Assembly: GCA_023408815.1 (NCBI GenBank)
Contig: JAEYJO010000047.1
Location: 1 to 64,000, forward strand
Source of the DNA: Bacillota bacterium
GTDB lineage: Bacteria > Bacillota > Clostridia > Lachnospirales > Lachnospiraceae
Reading direction: 5' to 3'
Length of the DNA stretch: 64,000 bases
In this document: positions 45,901-52,971 of the stretch, one piece after another
Layout: every line of letters begins with the position of its first letter
Numbering within the stretch: position 1 is the first letter of the stretch
Translations under genes and position numbers: made by a program
Notes under the pieces: generated by a model
Database searches by the model: none
The model's input: the letters and a program-made list of their open reading frames with translations, nothing else
What the model was told of the DNA's origin: nothing

Positions 45901-48900
45901 TTTAGGCCTGGCATTAGGTAAGCCGCTTTTTTTATTTCGTTTGGTACTGATAGTTTTGGCCTCACTATAGTCGCTTGATCCATATTCACTGTTTACCCTT
46001 GCACGATAGGTATGCTTCCTATTAGGCCTTAATCCGGAAAATGCTTTACTAATACGAAGCGCACCATACTCCTTAGCCATAACGGTCGAATGTGTTCCGG
46101 AAATTGCATCCATGCTGTATTTTGCTGTCTTTAAAGCTGAGAATGCGTCGTTCGTATCGTTCACCCTATATGTCTTGCCATCGAATTCAACATCGTAGCT
46201 GATTGCTCCCTGTACGGGGATTATGCTTAGCGTTACACTATTAAGCGTTGATACGGCGTCGACATCCGGAGGTGCCACAAGAGTTCTCACACTCTCTGTC
46301 TTGCTGTATTCACTGGTAACTTCCGAATTCTTGGCACGGACCGCATAGGTATAGCTCGTCTGCGGCATTAGTCCTATGAACTCTCCGTATGTAGTGGCTA
46401 CAGGACAGACGTTTCCGGCGAAATAAATGTCGTAGCCGGTAGCTCCGGTTACAGGGCTGAAACTTATCGTAACCGTTTTTGCTGTGGGTATTGCACTAAT
46501 ATTCGTCGGTATATCCAGAAGCGTTCTTACCGTTTTAGCAGGGCTGTATTCACTTGCTCCTACGGCATTATTCGCACGGACTGCATAAGTATAATTCGTA
46601 TTGGATGTCAATCCTGTAAAGGTTCTGGAGGTTTCCGTTACGCTATGGGCAGTTCCTCCGAATTGGACATCATAGCTCGTTGCTCCTCTTACAGCACTCC
46701 AGACTACCGTGACGGAATTTGCCGTGGCACTGGCACTGATATTTGACGGTACCTCAGGCAAAGCTTGAAGCGTCCGAATCGTCTTCATACTGCTGTATGC
46801 GCTGGAACCGCCTGCATTCTTTGCGCAGACTGCATAATTATAGCTCGTATCGGAGATAAGTCCGGTTATCGTTTTGGATGTTCCGGTCACATTATAGATT
46901 ATTCCATTAAGTGAAACATCATAGCTTGTCGCTCCACTTACGGCACTCCAGCTTACTGTGACAGAATCTTCCGTGGCCGTTGCATTTACATTCGTCGGTA
47001 CACCAGGCGGATTCGGAATCGTCAGAGTCCGCACTGTTTTTGTAGTGCTGTATGCGCTGGAGCCACCTGCATTTTTTGCCCGAACCGCATAATTATAGTT
47101 AGTATCTGATGCAAGTCCCGTAAATGTTCTGGAGTTTCCGGTCACATTATAAGTCGTTCCATTAAACAGAACATCATAGTTGGTCGCTCCGCTTACGGCA
47201 TTCCAGCTTACCGTGACAGAATTCGCCGTAGCGGTGGCACTGACGGTTAACGGTGCCGCAGGCGGATTCGGAATGGTCTGGATTGTCTTCGTACTGGTAT
47301 ATGCACTGGAACCGCCTGCGTTATTTGCACGGACTACATAAGAATAATCTGTACCGGGTGTAAGCCCGGTTATTGTCTTGGAGGTTCCCGTTACGTTATA
47401 GGTCTTTCCATTGAGTAAGACATCATAGCTTGTTGCTCCGCTTACGGCATTCCAGCTTACCGTGATCGAATTTGTCGTAGCGGTAACACTGACATTTGAA
47501 GGCGTATCCGGAGGATCGGGAAGCGTAGTGACTGCCTGAGTGGCACCGTATGAGCTGGAGCCGTCCGCGTTATTTGCACGCACCGCTAAACTATATTTTG
47601 TGCCGGGCGTTAGGCCTGTTATTGTCTTGGAGGTTCCAGTTACGTTATAGGTCTCTCCATTGAATAGAACATCATAACTCGTTGCTCCGTCTGATGCCGG
47701 CCAGCTTATTGTGACAGAATCCCTGGCGGCTGTCACACTGGGAGAAGATGGAGGATTCGGAGCCGTTTTCACCGTTCTTTTGATACCATATGAGCTGGAG
47801 CCATCCGAATTATTGACACGGATCTGATATGTATTGCTTGAATTGGCTGGTAACCCAGTAATTGTTTTAGAGGTTCCCGTTACGTTATGCTCCGTCCCAT
47901 TAAATAAAATATCATAGCTTTTAGCTCCCGGCACTGCGTCCCAGTTTAATGTAACAGCGTTCTCACTAACAGTAGCACTGGCATTTGCCGGTGCTTTTGG
48001 TGTAGTTGTAACCGTCTGCGTCGAACTGTATGAACCGGGACCATCCGCATCTTTTGCGCGTACCTGACAGGTATAGTTTGTATTCGGTGATAATCCGGTA
48101 ATCGTCTTAGAAGTACTTGTTACGCTGTAGAGCGTTCCATTAAATAGAATGTCGTAGCCTGTCGCTCCATCCACCGCATCCCAGCTTATTGTGATAGAAT
48201 CTTCTGTGGCAGTTTTTTTGACACCTGCAGGTACGGCAGGAAATTTTCCCAACGTGATAATAGTCTGAGTCGCACCGTATGTACTGGAACCGCCTGCATT
48301 ATTTGCACGGATAGCATAAGTATAGCTAGTGCCGGGGGTTAATCCGGAAATGGTTTTGGAAGTACCTGCTACATTATAGGTAATGCCGCTGAATAAAACA
48401 TCGTAGCTCGTCGCTCCGGCTACCGCTGCCCAACTCAGCGTAACGGCGTTCTTCGTAACAGCCACACTAGGAGCCTCCGGCGGCTTAGGGGATGTCATTA
48501 TCGTCTTCTGGGCAGTATAGGTACCGGTTCCGTCCGCACTCCTCGCACAAACCTGATAGGCATAGCTTGTGTTAGGCTTCAATCCGGTAAAGTCACAAGG
48601 AGAATTTAGCGCAAGATATTCAACGCCATCAAACTTAACATAATAGCTCGATGCCCCGACGGATGCACTCCAAGTTACCGTAACGGAGCTTTCATTGCTG
48701 ACTGCACCGGTAGTTGCCGGAGGCTTCGGCGTTGTTGTCACTGTTATCATGTTGCCGTATTCGCTGGATGCATCCTCATTCTTGGCTCGAAGCTGGAATG
48801 TATAGCTTGTTCCGGCAGTCAGGCCGTTTATGGTTTTCGAAGTACTAGTCATGTTATAGGTAACGCCGTTAAACAAAAGATCATAACTGGTTGCTCCGCT

Positions 48901-49509
48901 TACTGCTCCCCAGCTTATTGTGGCAGAAGTTTCTGTGACTGTCTTTTTAATGTTTGAGGGAATAGCAGGACTTTGCGGGAGTGTCATTATCGTCTGACTA
49001 GCGCTGTATTCTCCCGTTTTGTTCGCATTTTTCGCACGCACTGCATAGGTATGGCTTGTCTTGGGTGTCAGCCCGGTAATTTGTTTAGATGTAGTCGTTA
49101 CACTATAAACAGTTCCGTTAAATAAAACATCATAACCAGTTGCTCTATTTACCGCATCCCAATTTATCGTAACCCCTATAGTTGTTGCCGTGGCACTTAT
49201 ATTTCCCGGTATATCAAGCGGAACATTATCATAAAAACCAGAAGGAATAGATACCCTTACTGTTTCAGATACTTTAGAATCACTGTAGATCATATAAAGT
49301 ACTACTTCATAAGTAGTTCCATCCTTAAGGCCTGCACTACTTGTGTTAGAAGTTGTCGTAGTACTTATTCCATTCTTTTGGTATACATAACCTTCATTCG
49401 GAGGAATGTGTATATATAAAGAATAACTTACCGTCCCAGGAACCTGAGACCATGTTGATGTAATTGATCCATCTTTATTTACAGTTGCTTTTAAATTACT
49501 TATTCCCAT
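39997..49509 (-). CDS. Giant leaderless FN3-RHS polymorphic toxin
   Basis: 3170 residues, about 345 kDa. No signal peptide, PAAR or LXG domain: it begins MGISNLKATVNKDGS. About 14 fibronectin III-like domains fill residues 1-1170, each with a WxAVxGATSYDVLFNG core. A DUF6531-like start (DPVNALTGSFLWSYTYLEDYG, about 1210) leads into more than 40 RHS/YD repeats to about 2600, then the RHS core (RFYDSGQGRMLAMDPVKKG ... YCRSNPVNKVDPTGE, about 2730-2780). A Gly-rich pre-toxin region follows, then a C-terminal domain (about 3060-3170; DPLHRAASYLSQEQLARG, YTLLQTPGQLN, THQRFIPGG) that I do not recognise. Coupled to the DUF2247 immunity gene. Probably co-transcribed with the GLUG protein gene 100 nt upstream. 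Confidence 0.9.
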   Translation of the reverse strand: MGISNLKATVNKDGSITSTWSQVPGTVSYSLYIHIPPNEGYVYQKNGISTTTTSNTSSAGLKDGTTYEVVLYMIYSDSKVSETVRVSIPSGFYDNVPLDIPGNISATATTIGVTINWDAVNRATGYDVLFNGTVYSVTTTSKQITGLTPKTSHTYAVRAKNANKTGEYSASQTIMTLPQSPAIPSNIKKTVTETSATISWGAVSGATSYDLLFNGVTYNMTSTSKTINGLTAGTSYTFQLRAKNEDASSEYGNMITVTTTPKPPATTGAVSNESSVTVTWSASVGASSYYVKFDGVEYLALNSPCDFTGLKPNTSYAYQVCARSADGTGTYTAQKTIMTSPKPPEAPSVAVTKNAVTLSWAAVAGATSYDVLFSGITYNVAGTSKTISGLTPGTSYTYAIRANNAGGSSTYGATQTIITLGKFPAVPAGVKKTATEDSITISWDAVDGATGYDILFNGTLYSVTSTSKTITGLSPNTNYTCQVRAKDADGPGSYSSTQTVTTTPKAPANASATVSENAVTLNWDAVPGAKSYDILFNGTEHNVTGTSKTITGLPANSSNTYQIRVNNSDGSSSYGIKRTVKTAPNPPSSPSVTAARDSVTISWPASDGATSYDVLFNGETYNVTGTSKTITGLTPGTKYSLAVRANNADGSSSYGATQAVTTLPDPPDTPSNVSVTATTNSITVSWNAVSGATSYDVLLNGKTYNVTGTSKTITGLTPGTDYSYVVRANNAGGSSAYTSTKTIQTIPNPPAAPLTVSATATANSVTVSWNAVSGATNYDVLFNGTTYNVTGNSRTFTGLASDTNYNYAVRAKNAGGSSAYSTTKTVRTLTIPNPPGVPTNVNATATEDSVTVSWSAVSGATSYDVSLNGIIYNVTGTSKTITGLISDTSYNYAVCAKNAGGSSAYSSMKTIRTLQALPEVPSNISASATANSVTVVWSAVRGATSYDVQFGGTAHSVTETSRTFTGLTSNTNYTYAVRANNAVGASEYSPAKTVRTLLDIPTNISAIPTAKTVTISFSPVTGATGYDIYFAGNVCPVATTYGEFIGLMPQTSYTYAVRAKNSEVTSEYSKTESVRTLVAPPDVDAVSTLNSVTLSIIPVQGAISYDVEFDGKTYRVNDTNDAFSALKTAKYSMDAISGTHSTVMAKEYGALRISKAFSGLRPNRKHTYRARVNSEYGSSDYSEAKTISTKRNKKSGLPNARPKKTYPDGKTAHMGLDPVNALTGSFLWSYTYLEDYGKDALHFTAMYDSQRDEYPEMLGNKWTYSLNYLLYMDEEYAYFSTPYDEVVAFCKNTENGSFQLAEGIKSDYTMGRREDQSYFVKDADDMEYIFDSNLCLSRIEANGLTAYRFQADKDGQIIRIEGSHDASLTLKYTAGRISKVTDTMGNTVSFSYQDNYLVSASNPDGNGMSFIYDDTGNLLEITDFSGQSHLANQYDIQNRVVAQSTAGRGNSYAAYDEISRVTTFTDELGNTTKYHYDEEFQVTSIEQGGVNLQSKYNEKGQLIEQIDGLGNSTKMAYDEKGRMNYVVYPDETEEHIIYNDRNHPVKMVNRDGTEVFYEYDMRNNLISAKDGRGNVSSYFYDDVDNLISYMDKNGNIWTCSYDANNHLAQAEDPEGNIYRYSHDAIGRLLSYISPTESTTTYQYSGAGNLIRIVDEDGTVAFDYDMNGNNTGLIDRRGNKQRLEYNEMGQVSLATDFMGNEYTFNYDKRGKLIREADPLGYSQSYVYDAMGNNTAWTDKNGGTTNYSFDAAGQLTEVKDAAGGLIKYTYDTMGQVKTVTDALNYQTNYTYDVMGRITSVTNALGQSVSYTYDQNGDLLTKTDESGAVIEYIYDNESRLISSRSDAGITRFTYDKLGRLITVEDTAGHSEKVRYDGDGNVTEFSDKESSKKLYVYDKSGRLTEETDPNGSKTSYAYDPNGNCTRITDAEGNEYSYAYDANNRVTKVKDPLGNETSYEYDVRGNLKSVTDAKGGKTAFEYDGNGNLIKEVDSLSGVTTYSYDKLDRLTEAVDAEGHKRSFSYDAGGNMTSYTDANRNKWVYEYDAINRLTGVTGQDGGSMTFAYTKSGRIEKVTDQEGAQTSYRYDSMDRLIEMSDALENSLSYTYDSLGRVLTQTDAGGNTTEYEYSPSGNLLREKDPEGNATAYTYDALGQLLTETDALGNVISYEYDSLGQVIFITDAEGAKTSFTYTANGEIATVTDANGGITLYRYDACGNLTQLMDPLGNTVVYEYDAMNNQIKECLSMSQEQTCPTIYQYDKKGRIVREINPMSDEKAYTYDGNGNIVSILDEDRNETTVRYDLNNKPVSMRYSDGREAGFRYNKRGELVELKDWNGTVTMDYDRTGRLAKVTDHNGRSTGYGYDANGNITAIDYPDGSVVNYTYDKNNRMTRVVDAEQQVTSYEYNPMGNVLSIRQPGSASAYTYNAKGLPAQVKYQLEDGTFMENSFTYDRIGNIVSSDRKGSSIELTGSSAYTYDALGQLLTYKEGPVTEAYGYDALGNRIFRKVDGREDASYQYNACNQLIARTEKGIPYSYGYDKRGNLTEESCAGSPIKKYIYDATGHMSLGRNMESGEQTEYSYNALYMRIKNVQTMQNRPSGYRNYAGQADGHSLQPFKTREISYVTDYLSGVNNELMSYEKDYGETRATYGRGYECLSRKASLLPESRKTARGNIASADLGKVSFQPDLLGSPLFAANAQGDTLRYAKRGAWGDLRLPAEGDLNLAGVEDGMRFTNYHYDPVIDKYFAQARFYDSGQGRMLAMDPVKKGLNGYPYCRSNPVNKVDPTGEIARALVGLGGGFAFGGFSGFAGSVLSQIKDGGQFSLRKAFGAAANEAVVGAVRGVIITTGAGLIPGTGKALSLAADFAAGTVGSALEQMINGENVDWKESLASGLTNAIGGKIYGNTPLKSGRSSFGRGAAAGGTTAGIQNLLGVWNSRDTGYGSLHGGNPGAGGYGAIAGLIGAPPHMRMRDPKAACGTPSPRSNRIGYGSVYGYQYGERPRVSGTTGMNRGKKGGFDLLDFAKDVGIGMVTVGLGSAGFYGMGKVVSSLANGIRGTFGSKGGSNAQNIAQYERLKAQYAADEVFHADRIGSALKDDPLHRAASYLSQEQLARGRAYSFTGGDTRPYTLLQTPGQLNSTNGIFEYVSNPLGQVTHQRFIPGGIYTGFANQVVPRGGY
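46000..49300 (-). repeat. Tandem FN3-encoding DNA repeats
   Basis: Units of about 265-290 bp, roughly twelve to thirteen copies, encode the FN3 array of the RHS protein. Units between about 46500 and 47700 are near-identical at DNA level, whereas outer units are diverged. This suggests recent expansion or homogenisation in the middle of the array. Confidence 0.75.
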
Positions 49510-49609
49510 AAATTATTTACCTCACTTTTCTAAAATTTAATTGTTAATTGAGTTACTTGTTTCCATGCAGCATACTAGAAATCTGGTACTTTGGTTTTTT
49601 CTTTTTCCT

Positions 49610-51574
49610 TTAAGGTAGTGACCAACCCGCCACTACTTGATTTTCTATTCCTCTGTCATTAGTATTATCCGTCGAGAAATGGTTACCAGACAAATCCATT
49701 TCCACCAATTTATCAAGCGCATAAAGCTCATCCGGTAATTCCCCTCCTAAGTCATTATTGGCTAAGTACAGATACTGCAATTGAAAAAGTTCACCAATGG
49801 CAGCCGGTATCTTACCGCTTACACCACGGTCAGCAAGACCAATGGCATATATGGTCGCAAAGTCTTTCTGAGAATTAATGGTATTTATGGATTTACCTTT
49901 CAGGTTGAGAAGGTTTTCTATTTCATCCATAAACCAGGTCTGACCCCCGCATTTGGTAATAAACTCTTCTGCATAGTTTGTTTGAGGATTTAGAGTATAA
50001 ATTTTCTCTATAATCCGATTGCTCACTATCTTACTTCCATCAGACATCATCACCCTGACAAAAATTAAATACGGCGTGTCTGTATTAAGCTCCGTTATCG
50101 TACAAGTATTTGTATTTGTTTTTTGAATACAGTTATTATAGATAACCTCATAGATTTCAGCGTCTTCCACATTATTCCATATCAATGTAATGGAATTCAA
50201 ACCTTTGCCGGTGCTATGAAGGCCATCTAATGAAGGCCTTTTTTTCGTTCTGACTTTTAATACCTTTGACCATGCTTTTGTTATTCCGTTAATCTTTGCT
50301 CGTACTCGAAACTCATAGTCCGTGTCTGAGGCAAGCTCTTCGATAAGTATTCTGGGTGTTGTTACGCTTGACGTCTTATTCAAGTAGGATATATCATATT
50401 CCTCAGCCTCAGGAATCTCCGGCCATTCAATAAAAACGGAAAAAAACGTAAGATTGTTGAAGGTCAAATCAAAGGGTTCTTGTTCCATGATTTGAAGGCT
50501 CTTTAATGCCGGATAGGATCCCTCCATATTTTCCCAAATATTTTCCAAATCCCATCCGGCATACGTTTCCTTCCTTGCCATTTGCTCTGTCGTTCTCGCC
50601 TGGATTTCCGGAGTCATTATTCCCGCCAAATCACTATTGAAGTAAGAGTTTGTTACAGTAGAGTCTTTACCCACATTTGCCAAACCATTACTAAGCTGAC
50701 CCATTCGGCAAGCCGCGAAACAATTCTTTATGTTACAGGACAAAGCGTAACCCGTCAGGCCTCCTGTGAATGCGCCACCCGTTGCGGGATTCACACTGCC
50801 CATAGCAAAGCTGTCGCTTATGCTGCCCTCCATCCAACCAATAAGTCCACCTACTATTGAATCTCCTTCAACATTTCCTACTGCACCACATTCCTTCACT
50901 TCAGTAATACTGCCCTCTGTCCTGCCTATCATTCCTCCCACTTGCAGTCTGCCGCTTACTGAATTATTTCCTTTTACAAAGCATCCTGTGAAGGTTGAGT
51001 TAAGGGCATAGCCCGTCAGTGCGCCGACGAAATTCCAACCGGATACCGTAATGTCCATAAGACTGATGTTTTTTATGGTGCAATTATTTATGTAACCTGT
51101 TAGCGCCCCAGTGTACTGATTTGCAGATATGGTGATGTCAGTCAGATGAATATTATCCAAAATGCAGTCCTCGATATATCCTGCCAGAACTCCCGTATAG
51201 AAACCCGAGAGGGTTTTTACCTTACCTCTTTCAATTTTAAAATTCTTAAACTTTGCCGTTACAGCAGGGCCAAAAAGTCCGGCATAGGAAGCTGCAGAAT
51301 CAATGCTGAAATTACTTATGCTATACCCATCTCCGTCAAATTCTCCTCTGAAGGCTTTGGTCGATGTACCCATCGGTGTTATTGTCTCATCTTGAAAGTC
51401 GATGTCTGCTGTCAGACGGTAGCATGCTGAAAGATTATTACGGATATTATTGAATGTCTCCACATCGGAAACTAAGAAAGGATTATCTTCCGTTCCATCT
51501 CCTAATTCTTGCAGCAAGTTCAGTTCTAAAGAACTTTTAATTAATAAATCATTTTCTTTTACTTTTTCTTCCAT
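49610..51574 (-). CDS. Leaderless GLUG/FN3/LRR protein
   Basis: 654 residues, no signal peptide (starts MEEKVKENDLLIKSS). Residues 30-370 are GLUG-type repeats (YTGVLAGYIEDC, YTGALTGYINNC, FVGALTGYALNS, QVGGMIGRTEG, IVGGLIGWMEG) forming a probable beta-helix. Two FN3-like domains span about 380-545. The C-terminal 100 residues contain plant-type leucine-rich repeats (LQYLYLANNDLGGELPDELY). AAAGGAG lies upstream of the ATG, 37 nt after the predicted transcription start. First gene of the RHS operon; likely an adhesin-like partner or co-exported effector. Function is inference. Confidence 0.75.
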   Translation of the reverse strand: MEEKVKENDLLIKSSLELNLLQELGDGTEDNPFLVSDVETFNNIRNNLSACYRLTADIDFQDETITPMGTSTKAFRGEFDGDGYSISNFSIDSAASYAGLFGPAVTAKFKNFKIERGKVKTLSGFYTGVLAGYIEDCILDNIHLTDITISANQYTGALTGYINNCTIKNISLMDITVSGWNFVGALTGYALNSTFTGCFVKGNNSVSGRLQVGGMIGRTEGSITEVKECGAVGNVEGDSIVGGLIGWMEGSISDSFAMGSVNPATGGAFTGGLTGYALSCNIKNCFAACRMGQLSNGLANVGKDSTVTNSYFNSDLAGIMTPEIQARTTEQMARKETYAGWDLENIWENMEGSYPALKSLQIMEQEPFDLTFNNLTFFSVFIEWPEIPEAEEYDISYLNKTSSVTTPRILIEELASDTDYEFRVRAKINGITKAWSKVLKVRTKKRPSLDGLHSTGKGLNSITLIWNNVEDAEIYEVIYNNCIQKTNTNTCTITELNTDTPYLIFVRVMMSDGSKIVSNRIIEKIYTLNPQTNYAEEFITKCGGQTWFMDEIENLLNLKGKSINTINSQKDFATIYAIGLADRGVSGKIPAAIGELFQLQYLYLANNDLGGELPDELYALDKLVEMDLSGNHFSTDNTNDRGIENQVVAGWSLP

Positions 51575-51617
51575 ATAAATATTCTCCTTTTTATTTGATT
51601 TAACCGGTTACATAAAT

Positions 51618-51646
51618 AAGAAAGAAAAATGGCATCAGAATGTAAA
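51618..51646 (-). promoter_or_regulatory. TcdR/UviA-type promoter of the GLUG-RHS operon
   Basis: On the minus strand: -35 TTTACA (complement of 51641-51646), CCAT 8 nt later, TTCTT, and a -10 region TTTCTT with a 17-nt spacer. It matches the plus-strand promoter at 51682 at about 20 of 29 positions in register. TTTACA is the -35 sequence known for TcdR, BotR, TetR and UviA sigma factors. Confidence 0.7.
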
Positions 51647-51681
51647 CCAAATTTTAAATAAAAATTTTTTAGAAAAATTAG

Positions 51682-51710
51682 TTTACATTATCCGACCATA
51701 ATTCTTCTTT
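51682..51710 (+). promoter_or_regulatory. TcdR/UviA-type promoter of the lysozyme gene
   Basis: -35 TTTACA (51682-51687), a 17-nt spacer and -10 TTCTTT (51705-51710), one base from the CTCTTT of the C. difficile toxin promoters. CCAT lies 8 nt after the -35, as in the opposing promoter. The start would be about 39 nt before the ATG. Confidence 0.72.
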
Positions 51711-51755
51711 TACTTATGTACATGTACAAAACAAAAAAGAGAAAGGAGAAAAAGT

Positions 51756-52211
51756 ATGATATATGTAATTTCGCAAAATGGTGTGGATTTAATCAAATCC
51801 TTCGAAGGCTGTGTGCTAAAGGCCTATCAAGATTCTGCCGGAGTATGGACCATCGGCTATGGGCATACGAAAGGCGTGCATTCCGGCATGACTATCTCAG
51901 CAACTCAGGCGGAGGATTATCTCAAATCAGATCTGGCGATGTTTGAACAGGCTGTAAATAACTGTGTAACTGTTTCTATAACCCAGAATGTGTTCGATGC
52001 TCTCGTATCATTTTCATTTAATGTAGGCGGGGCAGCTCTGAAGAAAAGCACACTCTTAGCCAAATTGAACAAAGGCGATATTAATGGAGCTGCAGCAGAA
52101 TTCGATAAGTGGGTATATGCCGGCAAAAGAGTACTGCCAGGTCTGATCAGGAGAAGAGCTGCTGAAAAAGAACTATTTCTTAATTCGAATAGCTTTCAAA
52201 AAAAGTTATAG
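51756..52211 (+). CDS. GH24 lysozyme (endolysin)
   Basis: 151 residues, T4-type muramidase. The catalytic triad E17 (SFEG), D26 (YQDS) and T32 (VWTIGYGHT) has the T4 lysozyme spacing. No signal peptide, so it needs a holin or lysis to reach the wall. AAAGGAG lies about 8 nt before the ATG. It is divergent from the RHS operon and followed by the sigma and holin genes. In TcdE-type export the endolysin would open the peptidoglycan locally; here that is inference. Confidence 0.88.
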   Translation: MIYVISQNGVDLIKSFEGCVLKAYQDSAGVWTIGYGHTKGVHSGMTISATQAEDYLKSDLAMFEQAVNNCVTVSITQNVFDALVSFSFNVGGAALKKSTLLAKLNKGDINGAAAEFDKWVYAGKRVLPGLIRRRAAEKELFLNSNSFQKKL

Positions 52212-52229
52212 AACGTTCGGTCAGAGTCC

Positions 52230-52258
52230 GTTTTATCGTACATATGTTCGTGTATAAT
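52230..52258 (+). promoter_or_regulatory. Promoter of the sigma-holin operon with a LexA-like box
   Basis: TATAAT (52253-52258) is a good -10; the -35 is weak (TTTTAT or GTTTTA). CGTACATATGTTCG (52237-52250) fills the spacer and matches the Gram-positive LexA box CGAACATATGTTCG at 13 of 14 positions. LexA bound there would block the promoter, so SOS induction is plausible. Confidence 0.6.
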
Positions 52259-52309
52259 ATTTATAAGGGCTATTTTTACAAACTAAAAGGGGAAAAAGAC
52301 AAATTTAAT

Positions 52310-52361
52310 TATGAACAAGTATGTTCATAGATAAACGACAATTAATCAGTAATATTACTGA
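52310..52361 (+). promoter_or_regulatory. Two perfect palindromes in the sigma gene leader
   Basis: TATGAACAAGTATGTTCATA (52310-52329; 8-bp arms, AGTA loop) and TCAGTAATATTACTGA (52346-52361) lie within the predicted leader. Either regulator sites or RNA hairpins. They follow the LexA-like promoter by 50-100 nt. Confidence 0.5.
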
Positions 52362-52375
52362 CTATTATTCTTTTA

Positions 52376-52390
52376 CCCCTTAAAAGGGGG
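52376..52390 (+). promoter_or_regulatory. Hairpin sequestering the sigma-factor ribosome binding site
   Basis: CCCCTTAAAAGGGG folds into a 5-bp stem with a 4-nt loop. Its 3' arm is the AAGGGGG that lies 6 nt before the ATG at 52397, so the fold would hide the ribosome binding site and dampen translation. Confidence 0.5.
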
Positions 52391-52396
52391 AATCAG

Positions 52397-52930
52397 ATGG
52401 AAAAGACACTTATTGAATTAATTGGAGAATATAAAAAAGGGGATGAAAATAATTTTTTGATAATTACCAAACGATTTGAACCGGTCATTTTCAAGTATGC
52501 AAGGATGCTTTATAAGGATGAAAAAGAGGATACTATATCCGAATTGAATTTATCTTTATTGGAAGCGGTACATAAAATTGAATATTACAGTAATGAAGGC
52601 CAATGCTTTACTTTTTTAAACAGAGCCCTGAGAAACAGATATTTGGAATTATACAGAAACAGCAGAAAAAGATGTGATAATGAGTTGCCGCTGGACAGTA
52701 ACTATGACTATTGCTGCATCTTTTACGAGTATGAGAATGTCGAATTAAGATCGGACTTAAGAAAACATCTGTCACACTATAATGATAAGCAGAAAAAAAT
52801 CCTGTTTTCAATTTTTATCGAAGGTAAGAGCAGTGCAAAAGTTGCATCTGAATATAAGGTCTCCAGGCAATACACTACCAGGATAAAAAATCAGCTCTGT
52901 GATGAAATAAAAAATGAATATATTGCATGA
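52397..52930 (+). CDS. TcdR/UviA-like alternative sigma factor
   Basis: 177 residues, the length of TcdR, BotR and UviA (about 170-185). Region 2 is seen at about 25-90 (KYARMLYKDEKEDTISELNLSLLEAV ... FLNRALRNRYLELYRN). Region 4 HTH is at about 130-175 (QKKILFSIFIEGKSSAKVASEYKVSRQYTTRIKNQL). No ECF anti-sigma gene is adjacent. It overlaps or abuts the holin frame (ATGA at its end). Its neighbours are driven by TTTACA promoters, the expected target of this group. Probably directs RNA polymerase to the lysozyme and RHS operons. An orphan phage sigma-like protein is the alternative. Confidence 0.78.
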   Translation: MEKTLIELIGEYKKGDENNFLIITKRFEPVIFKYARMLYKDEKEDTISELNLSLLEAVHKIEYYSNEGQCFTFLNRALRNRYLELYRNSRKRCDNELPLDSNYDYCCIFYEYENVELRSDLRKHLSHYNDKQKKILFSIFIEGKSSAKVASEYKVSRQYTTRIKNQLCDEIKNEYIA

Positions 52931-52971
52931 TTCTGTCTCAGGTGTCCGCAAAGAAAGGGGTGATTATCCAA

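Noticed and set aside
42000..49300. Regular repeats as a possible CRISPR array
   Set aside because: They are in-frame YD and FN3 coding repeats of variable sequence, without short constant repeats and unique spacers or cas genes.
52275..52280. A third TTTACA upstream of the sigma gene as an autoregulatory promoter
   Set aside because: The downstream CCAT and TTCTT elements are missing and no suitable -10 lies 16-18 nt away.
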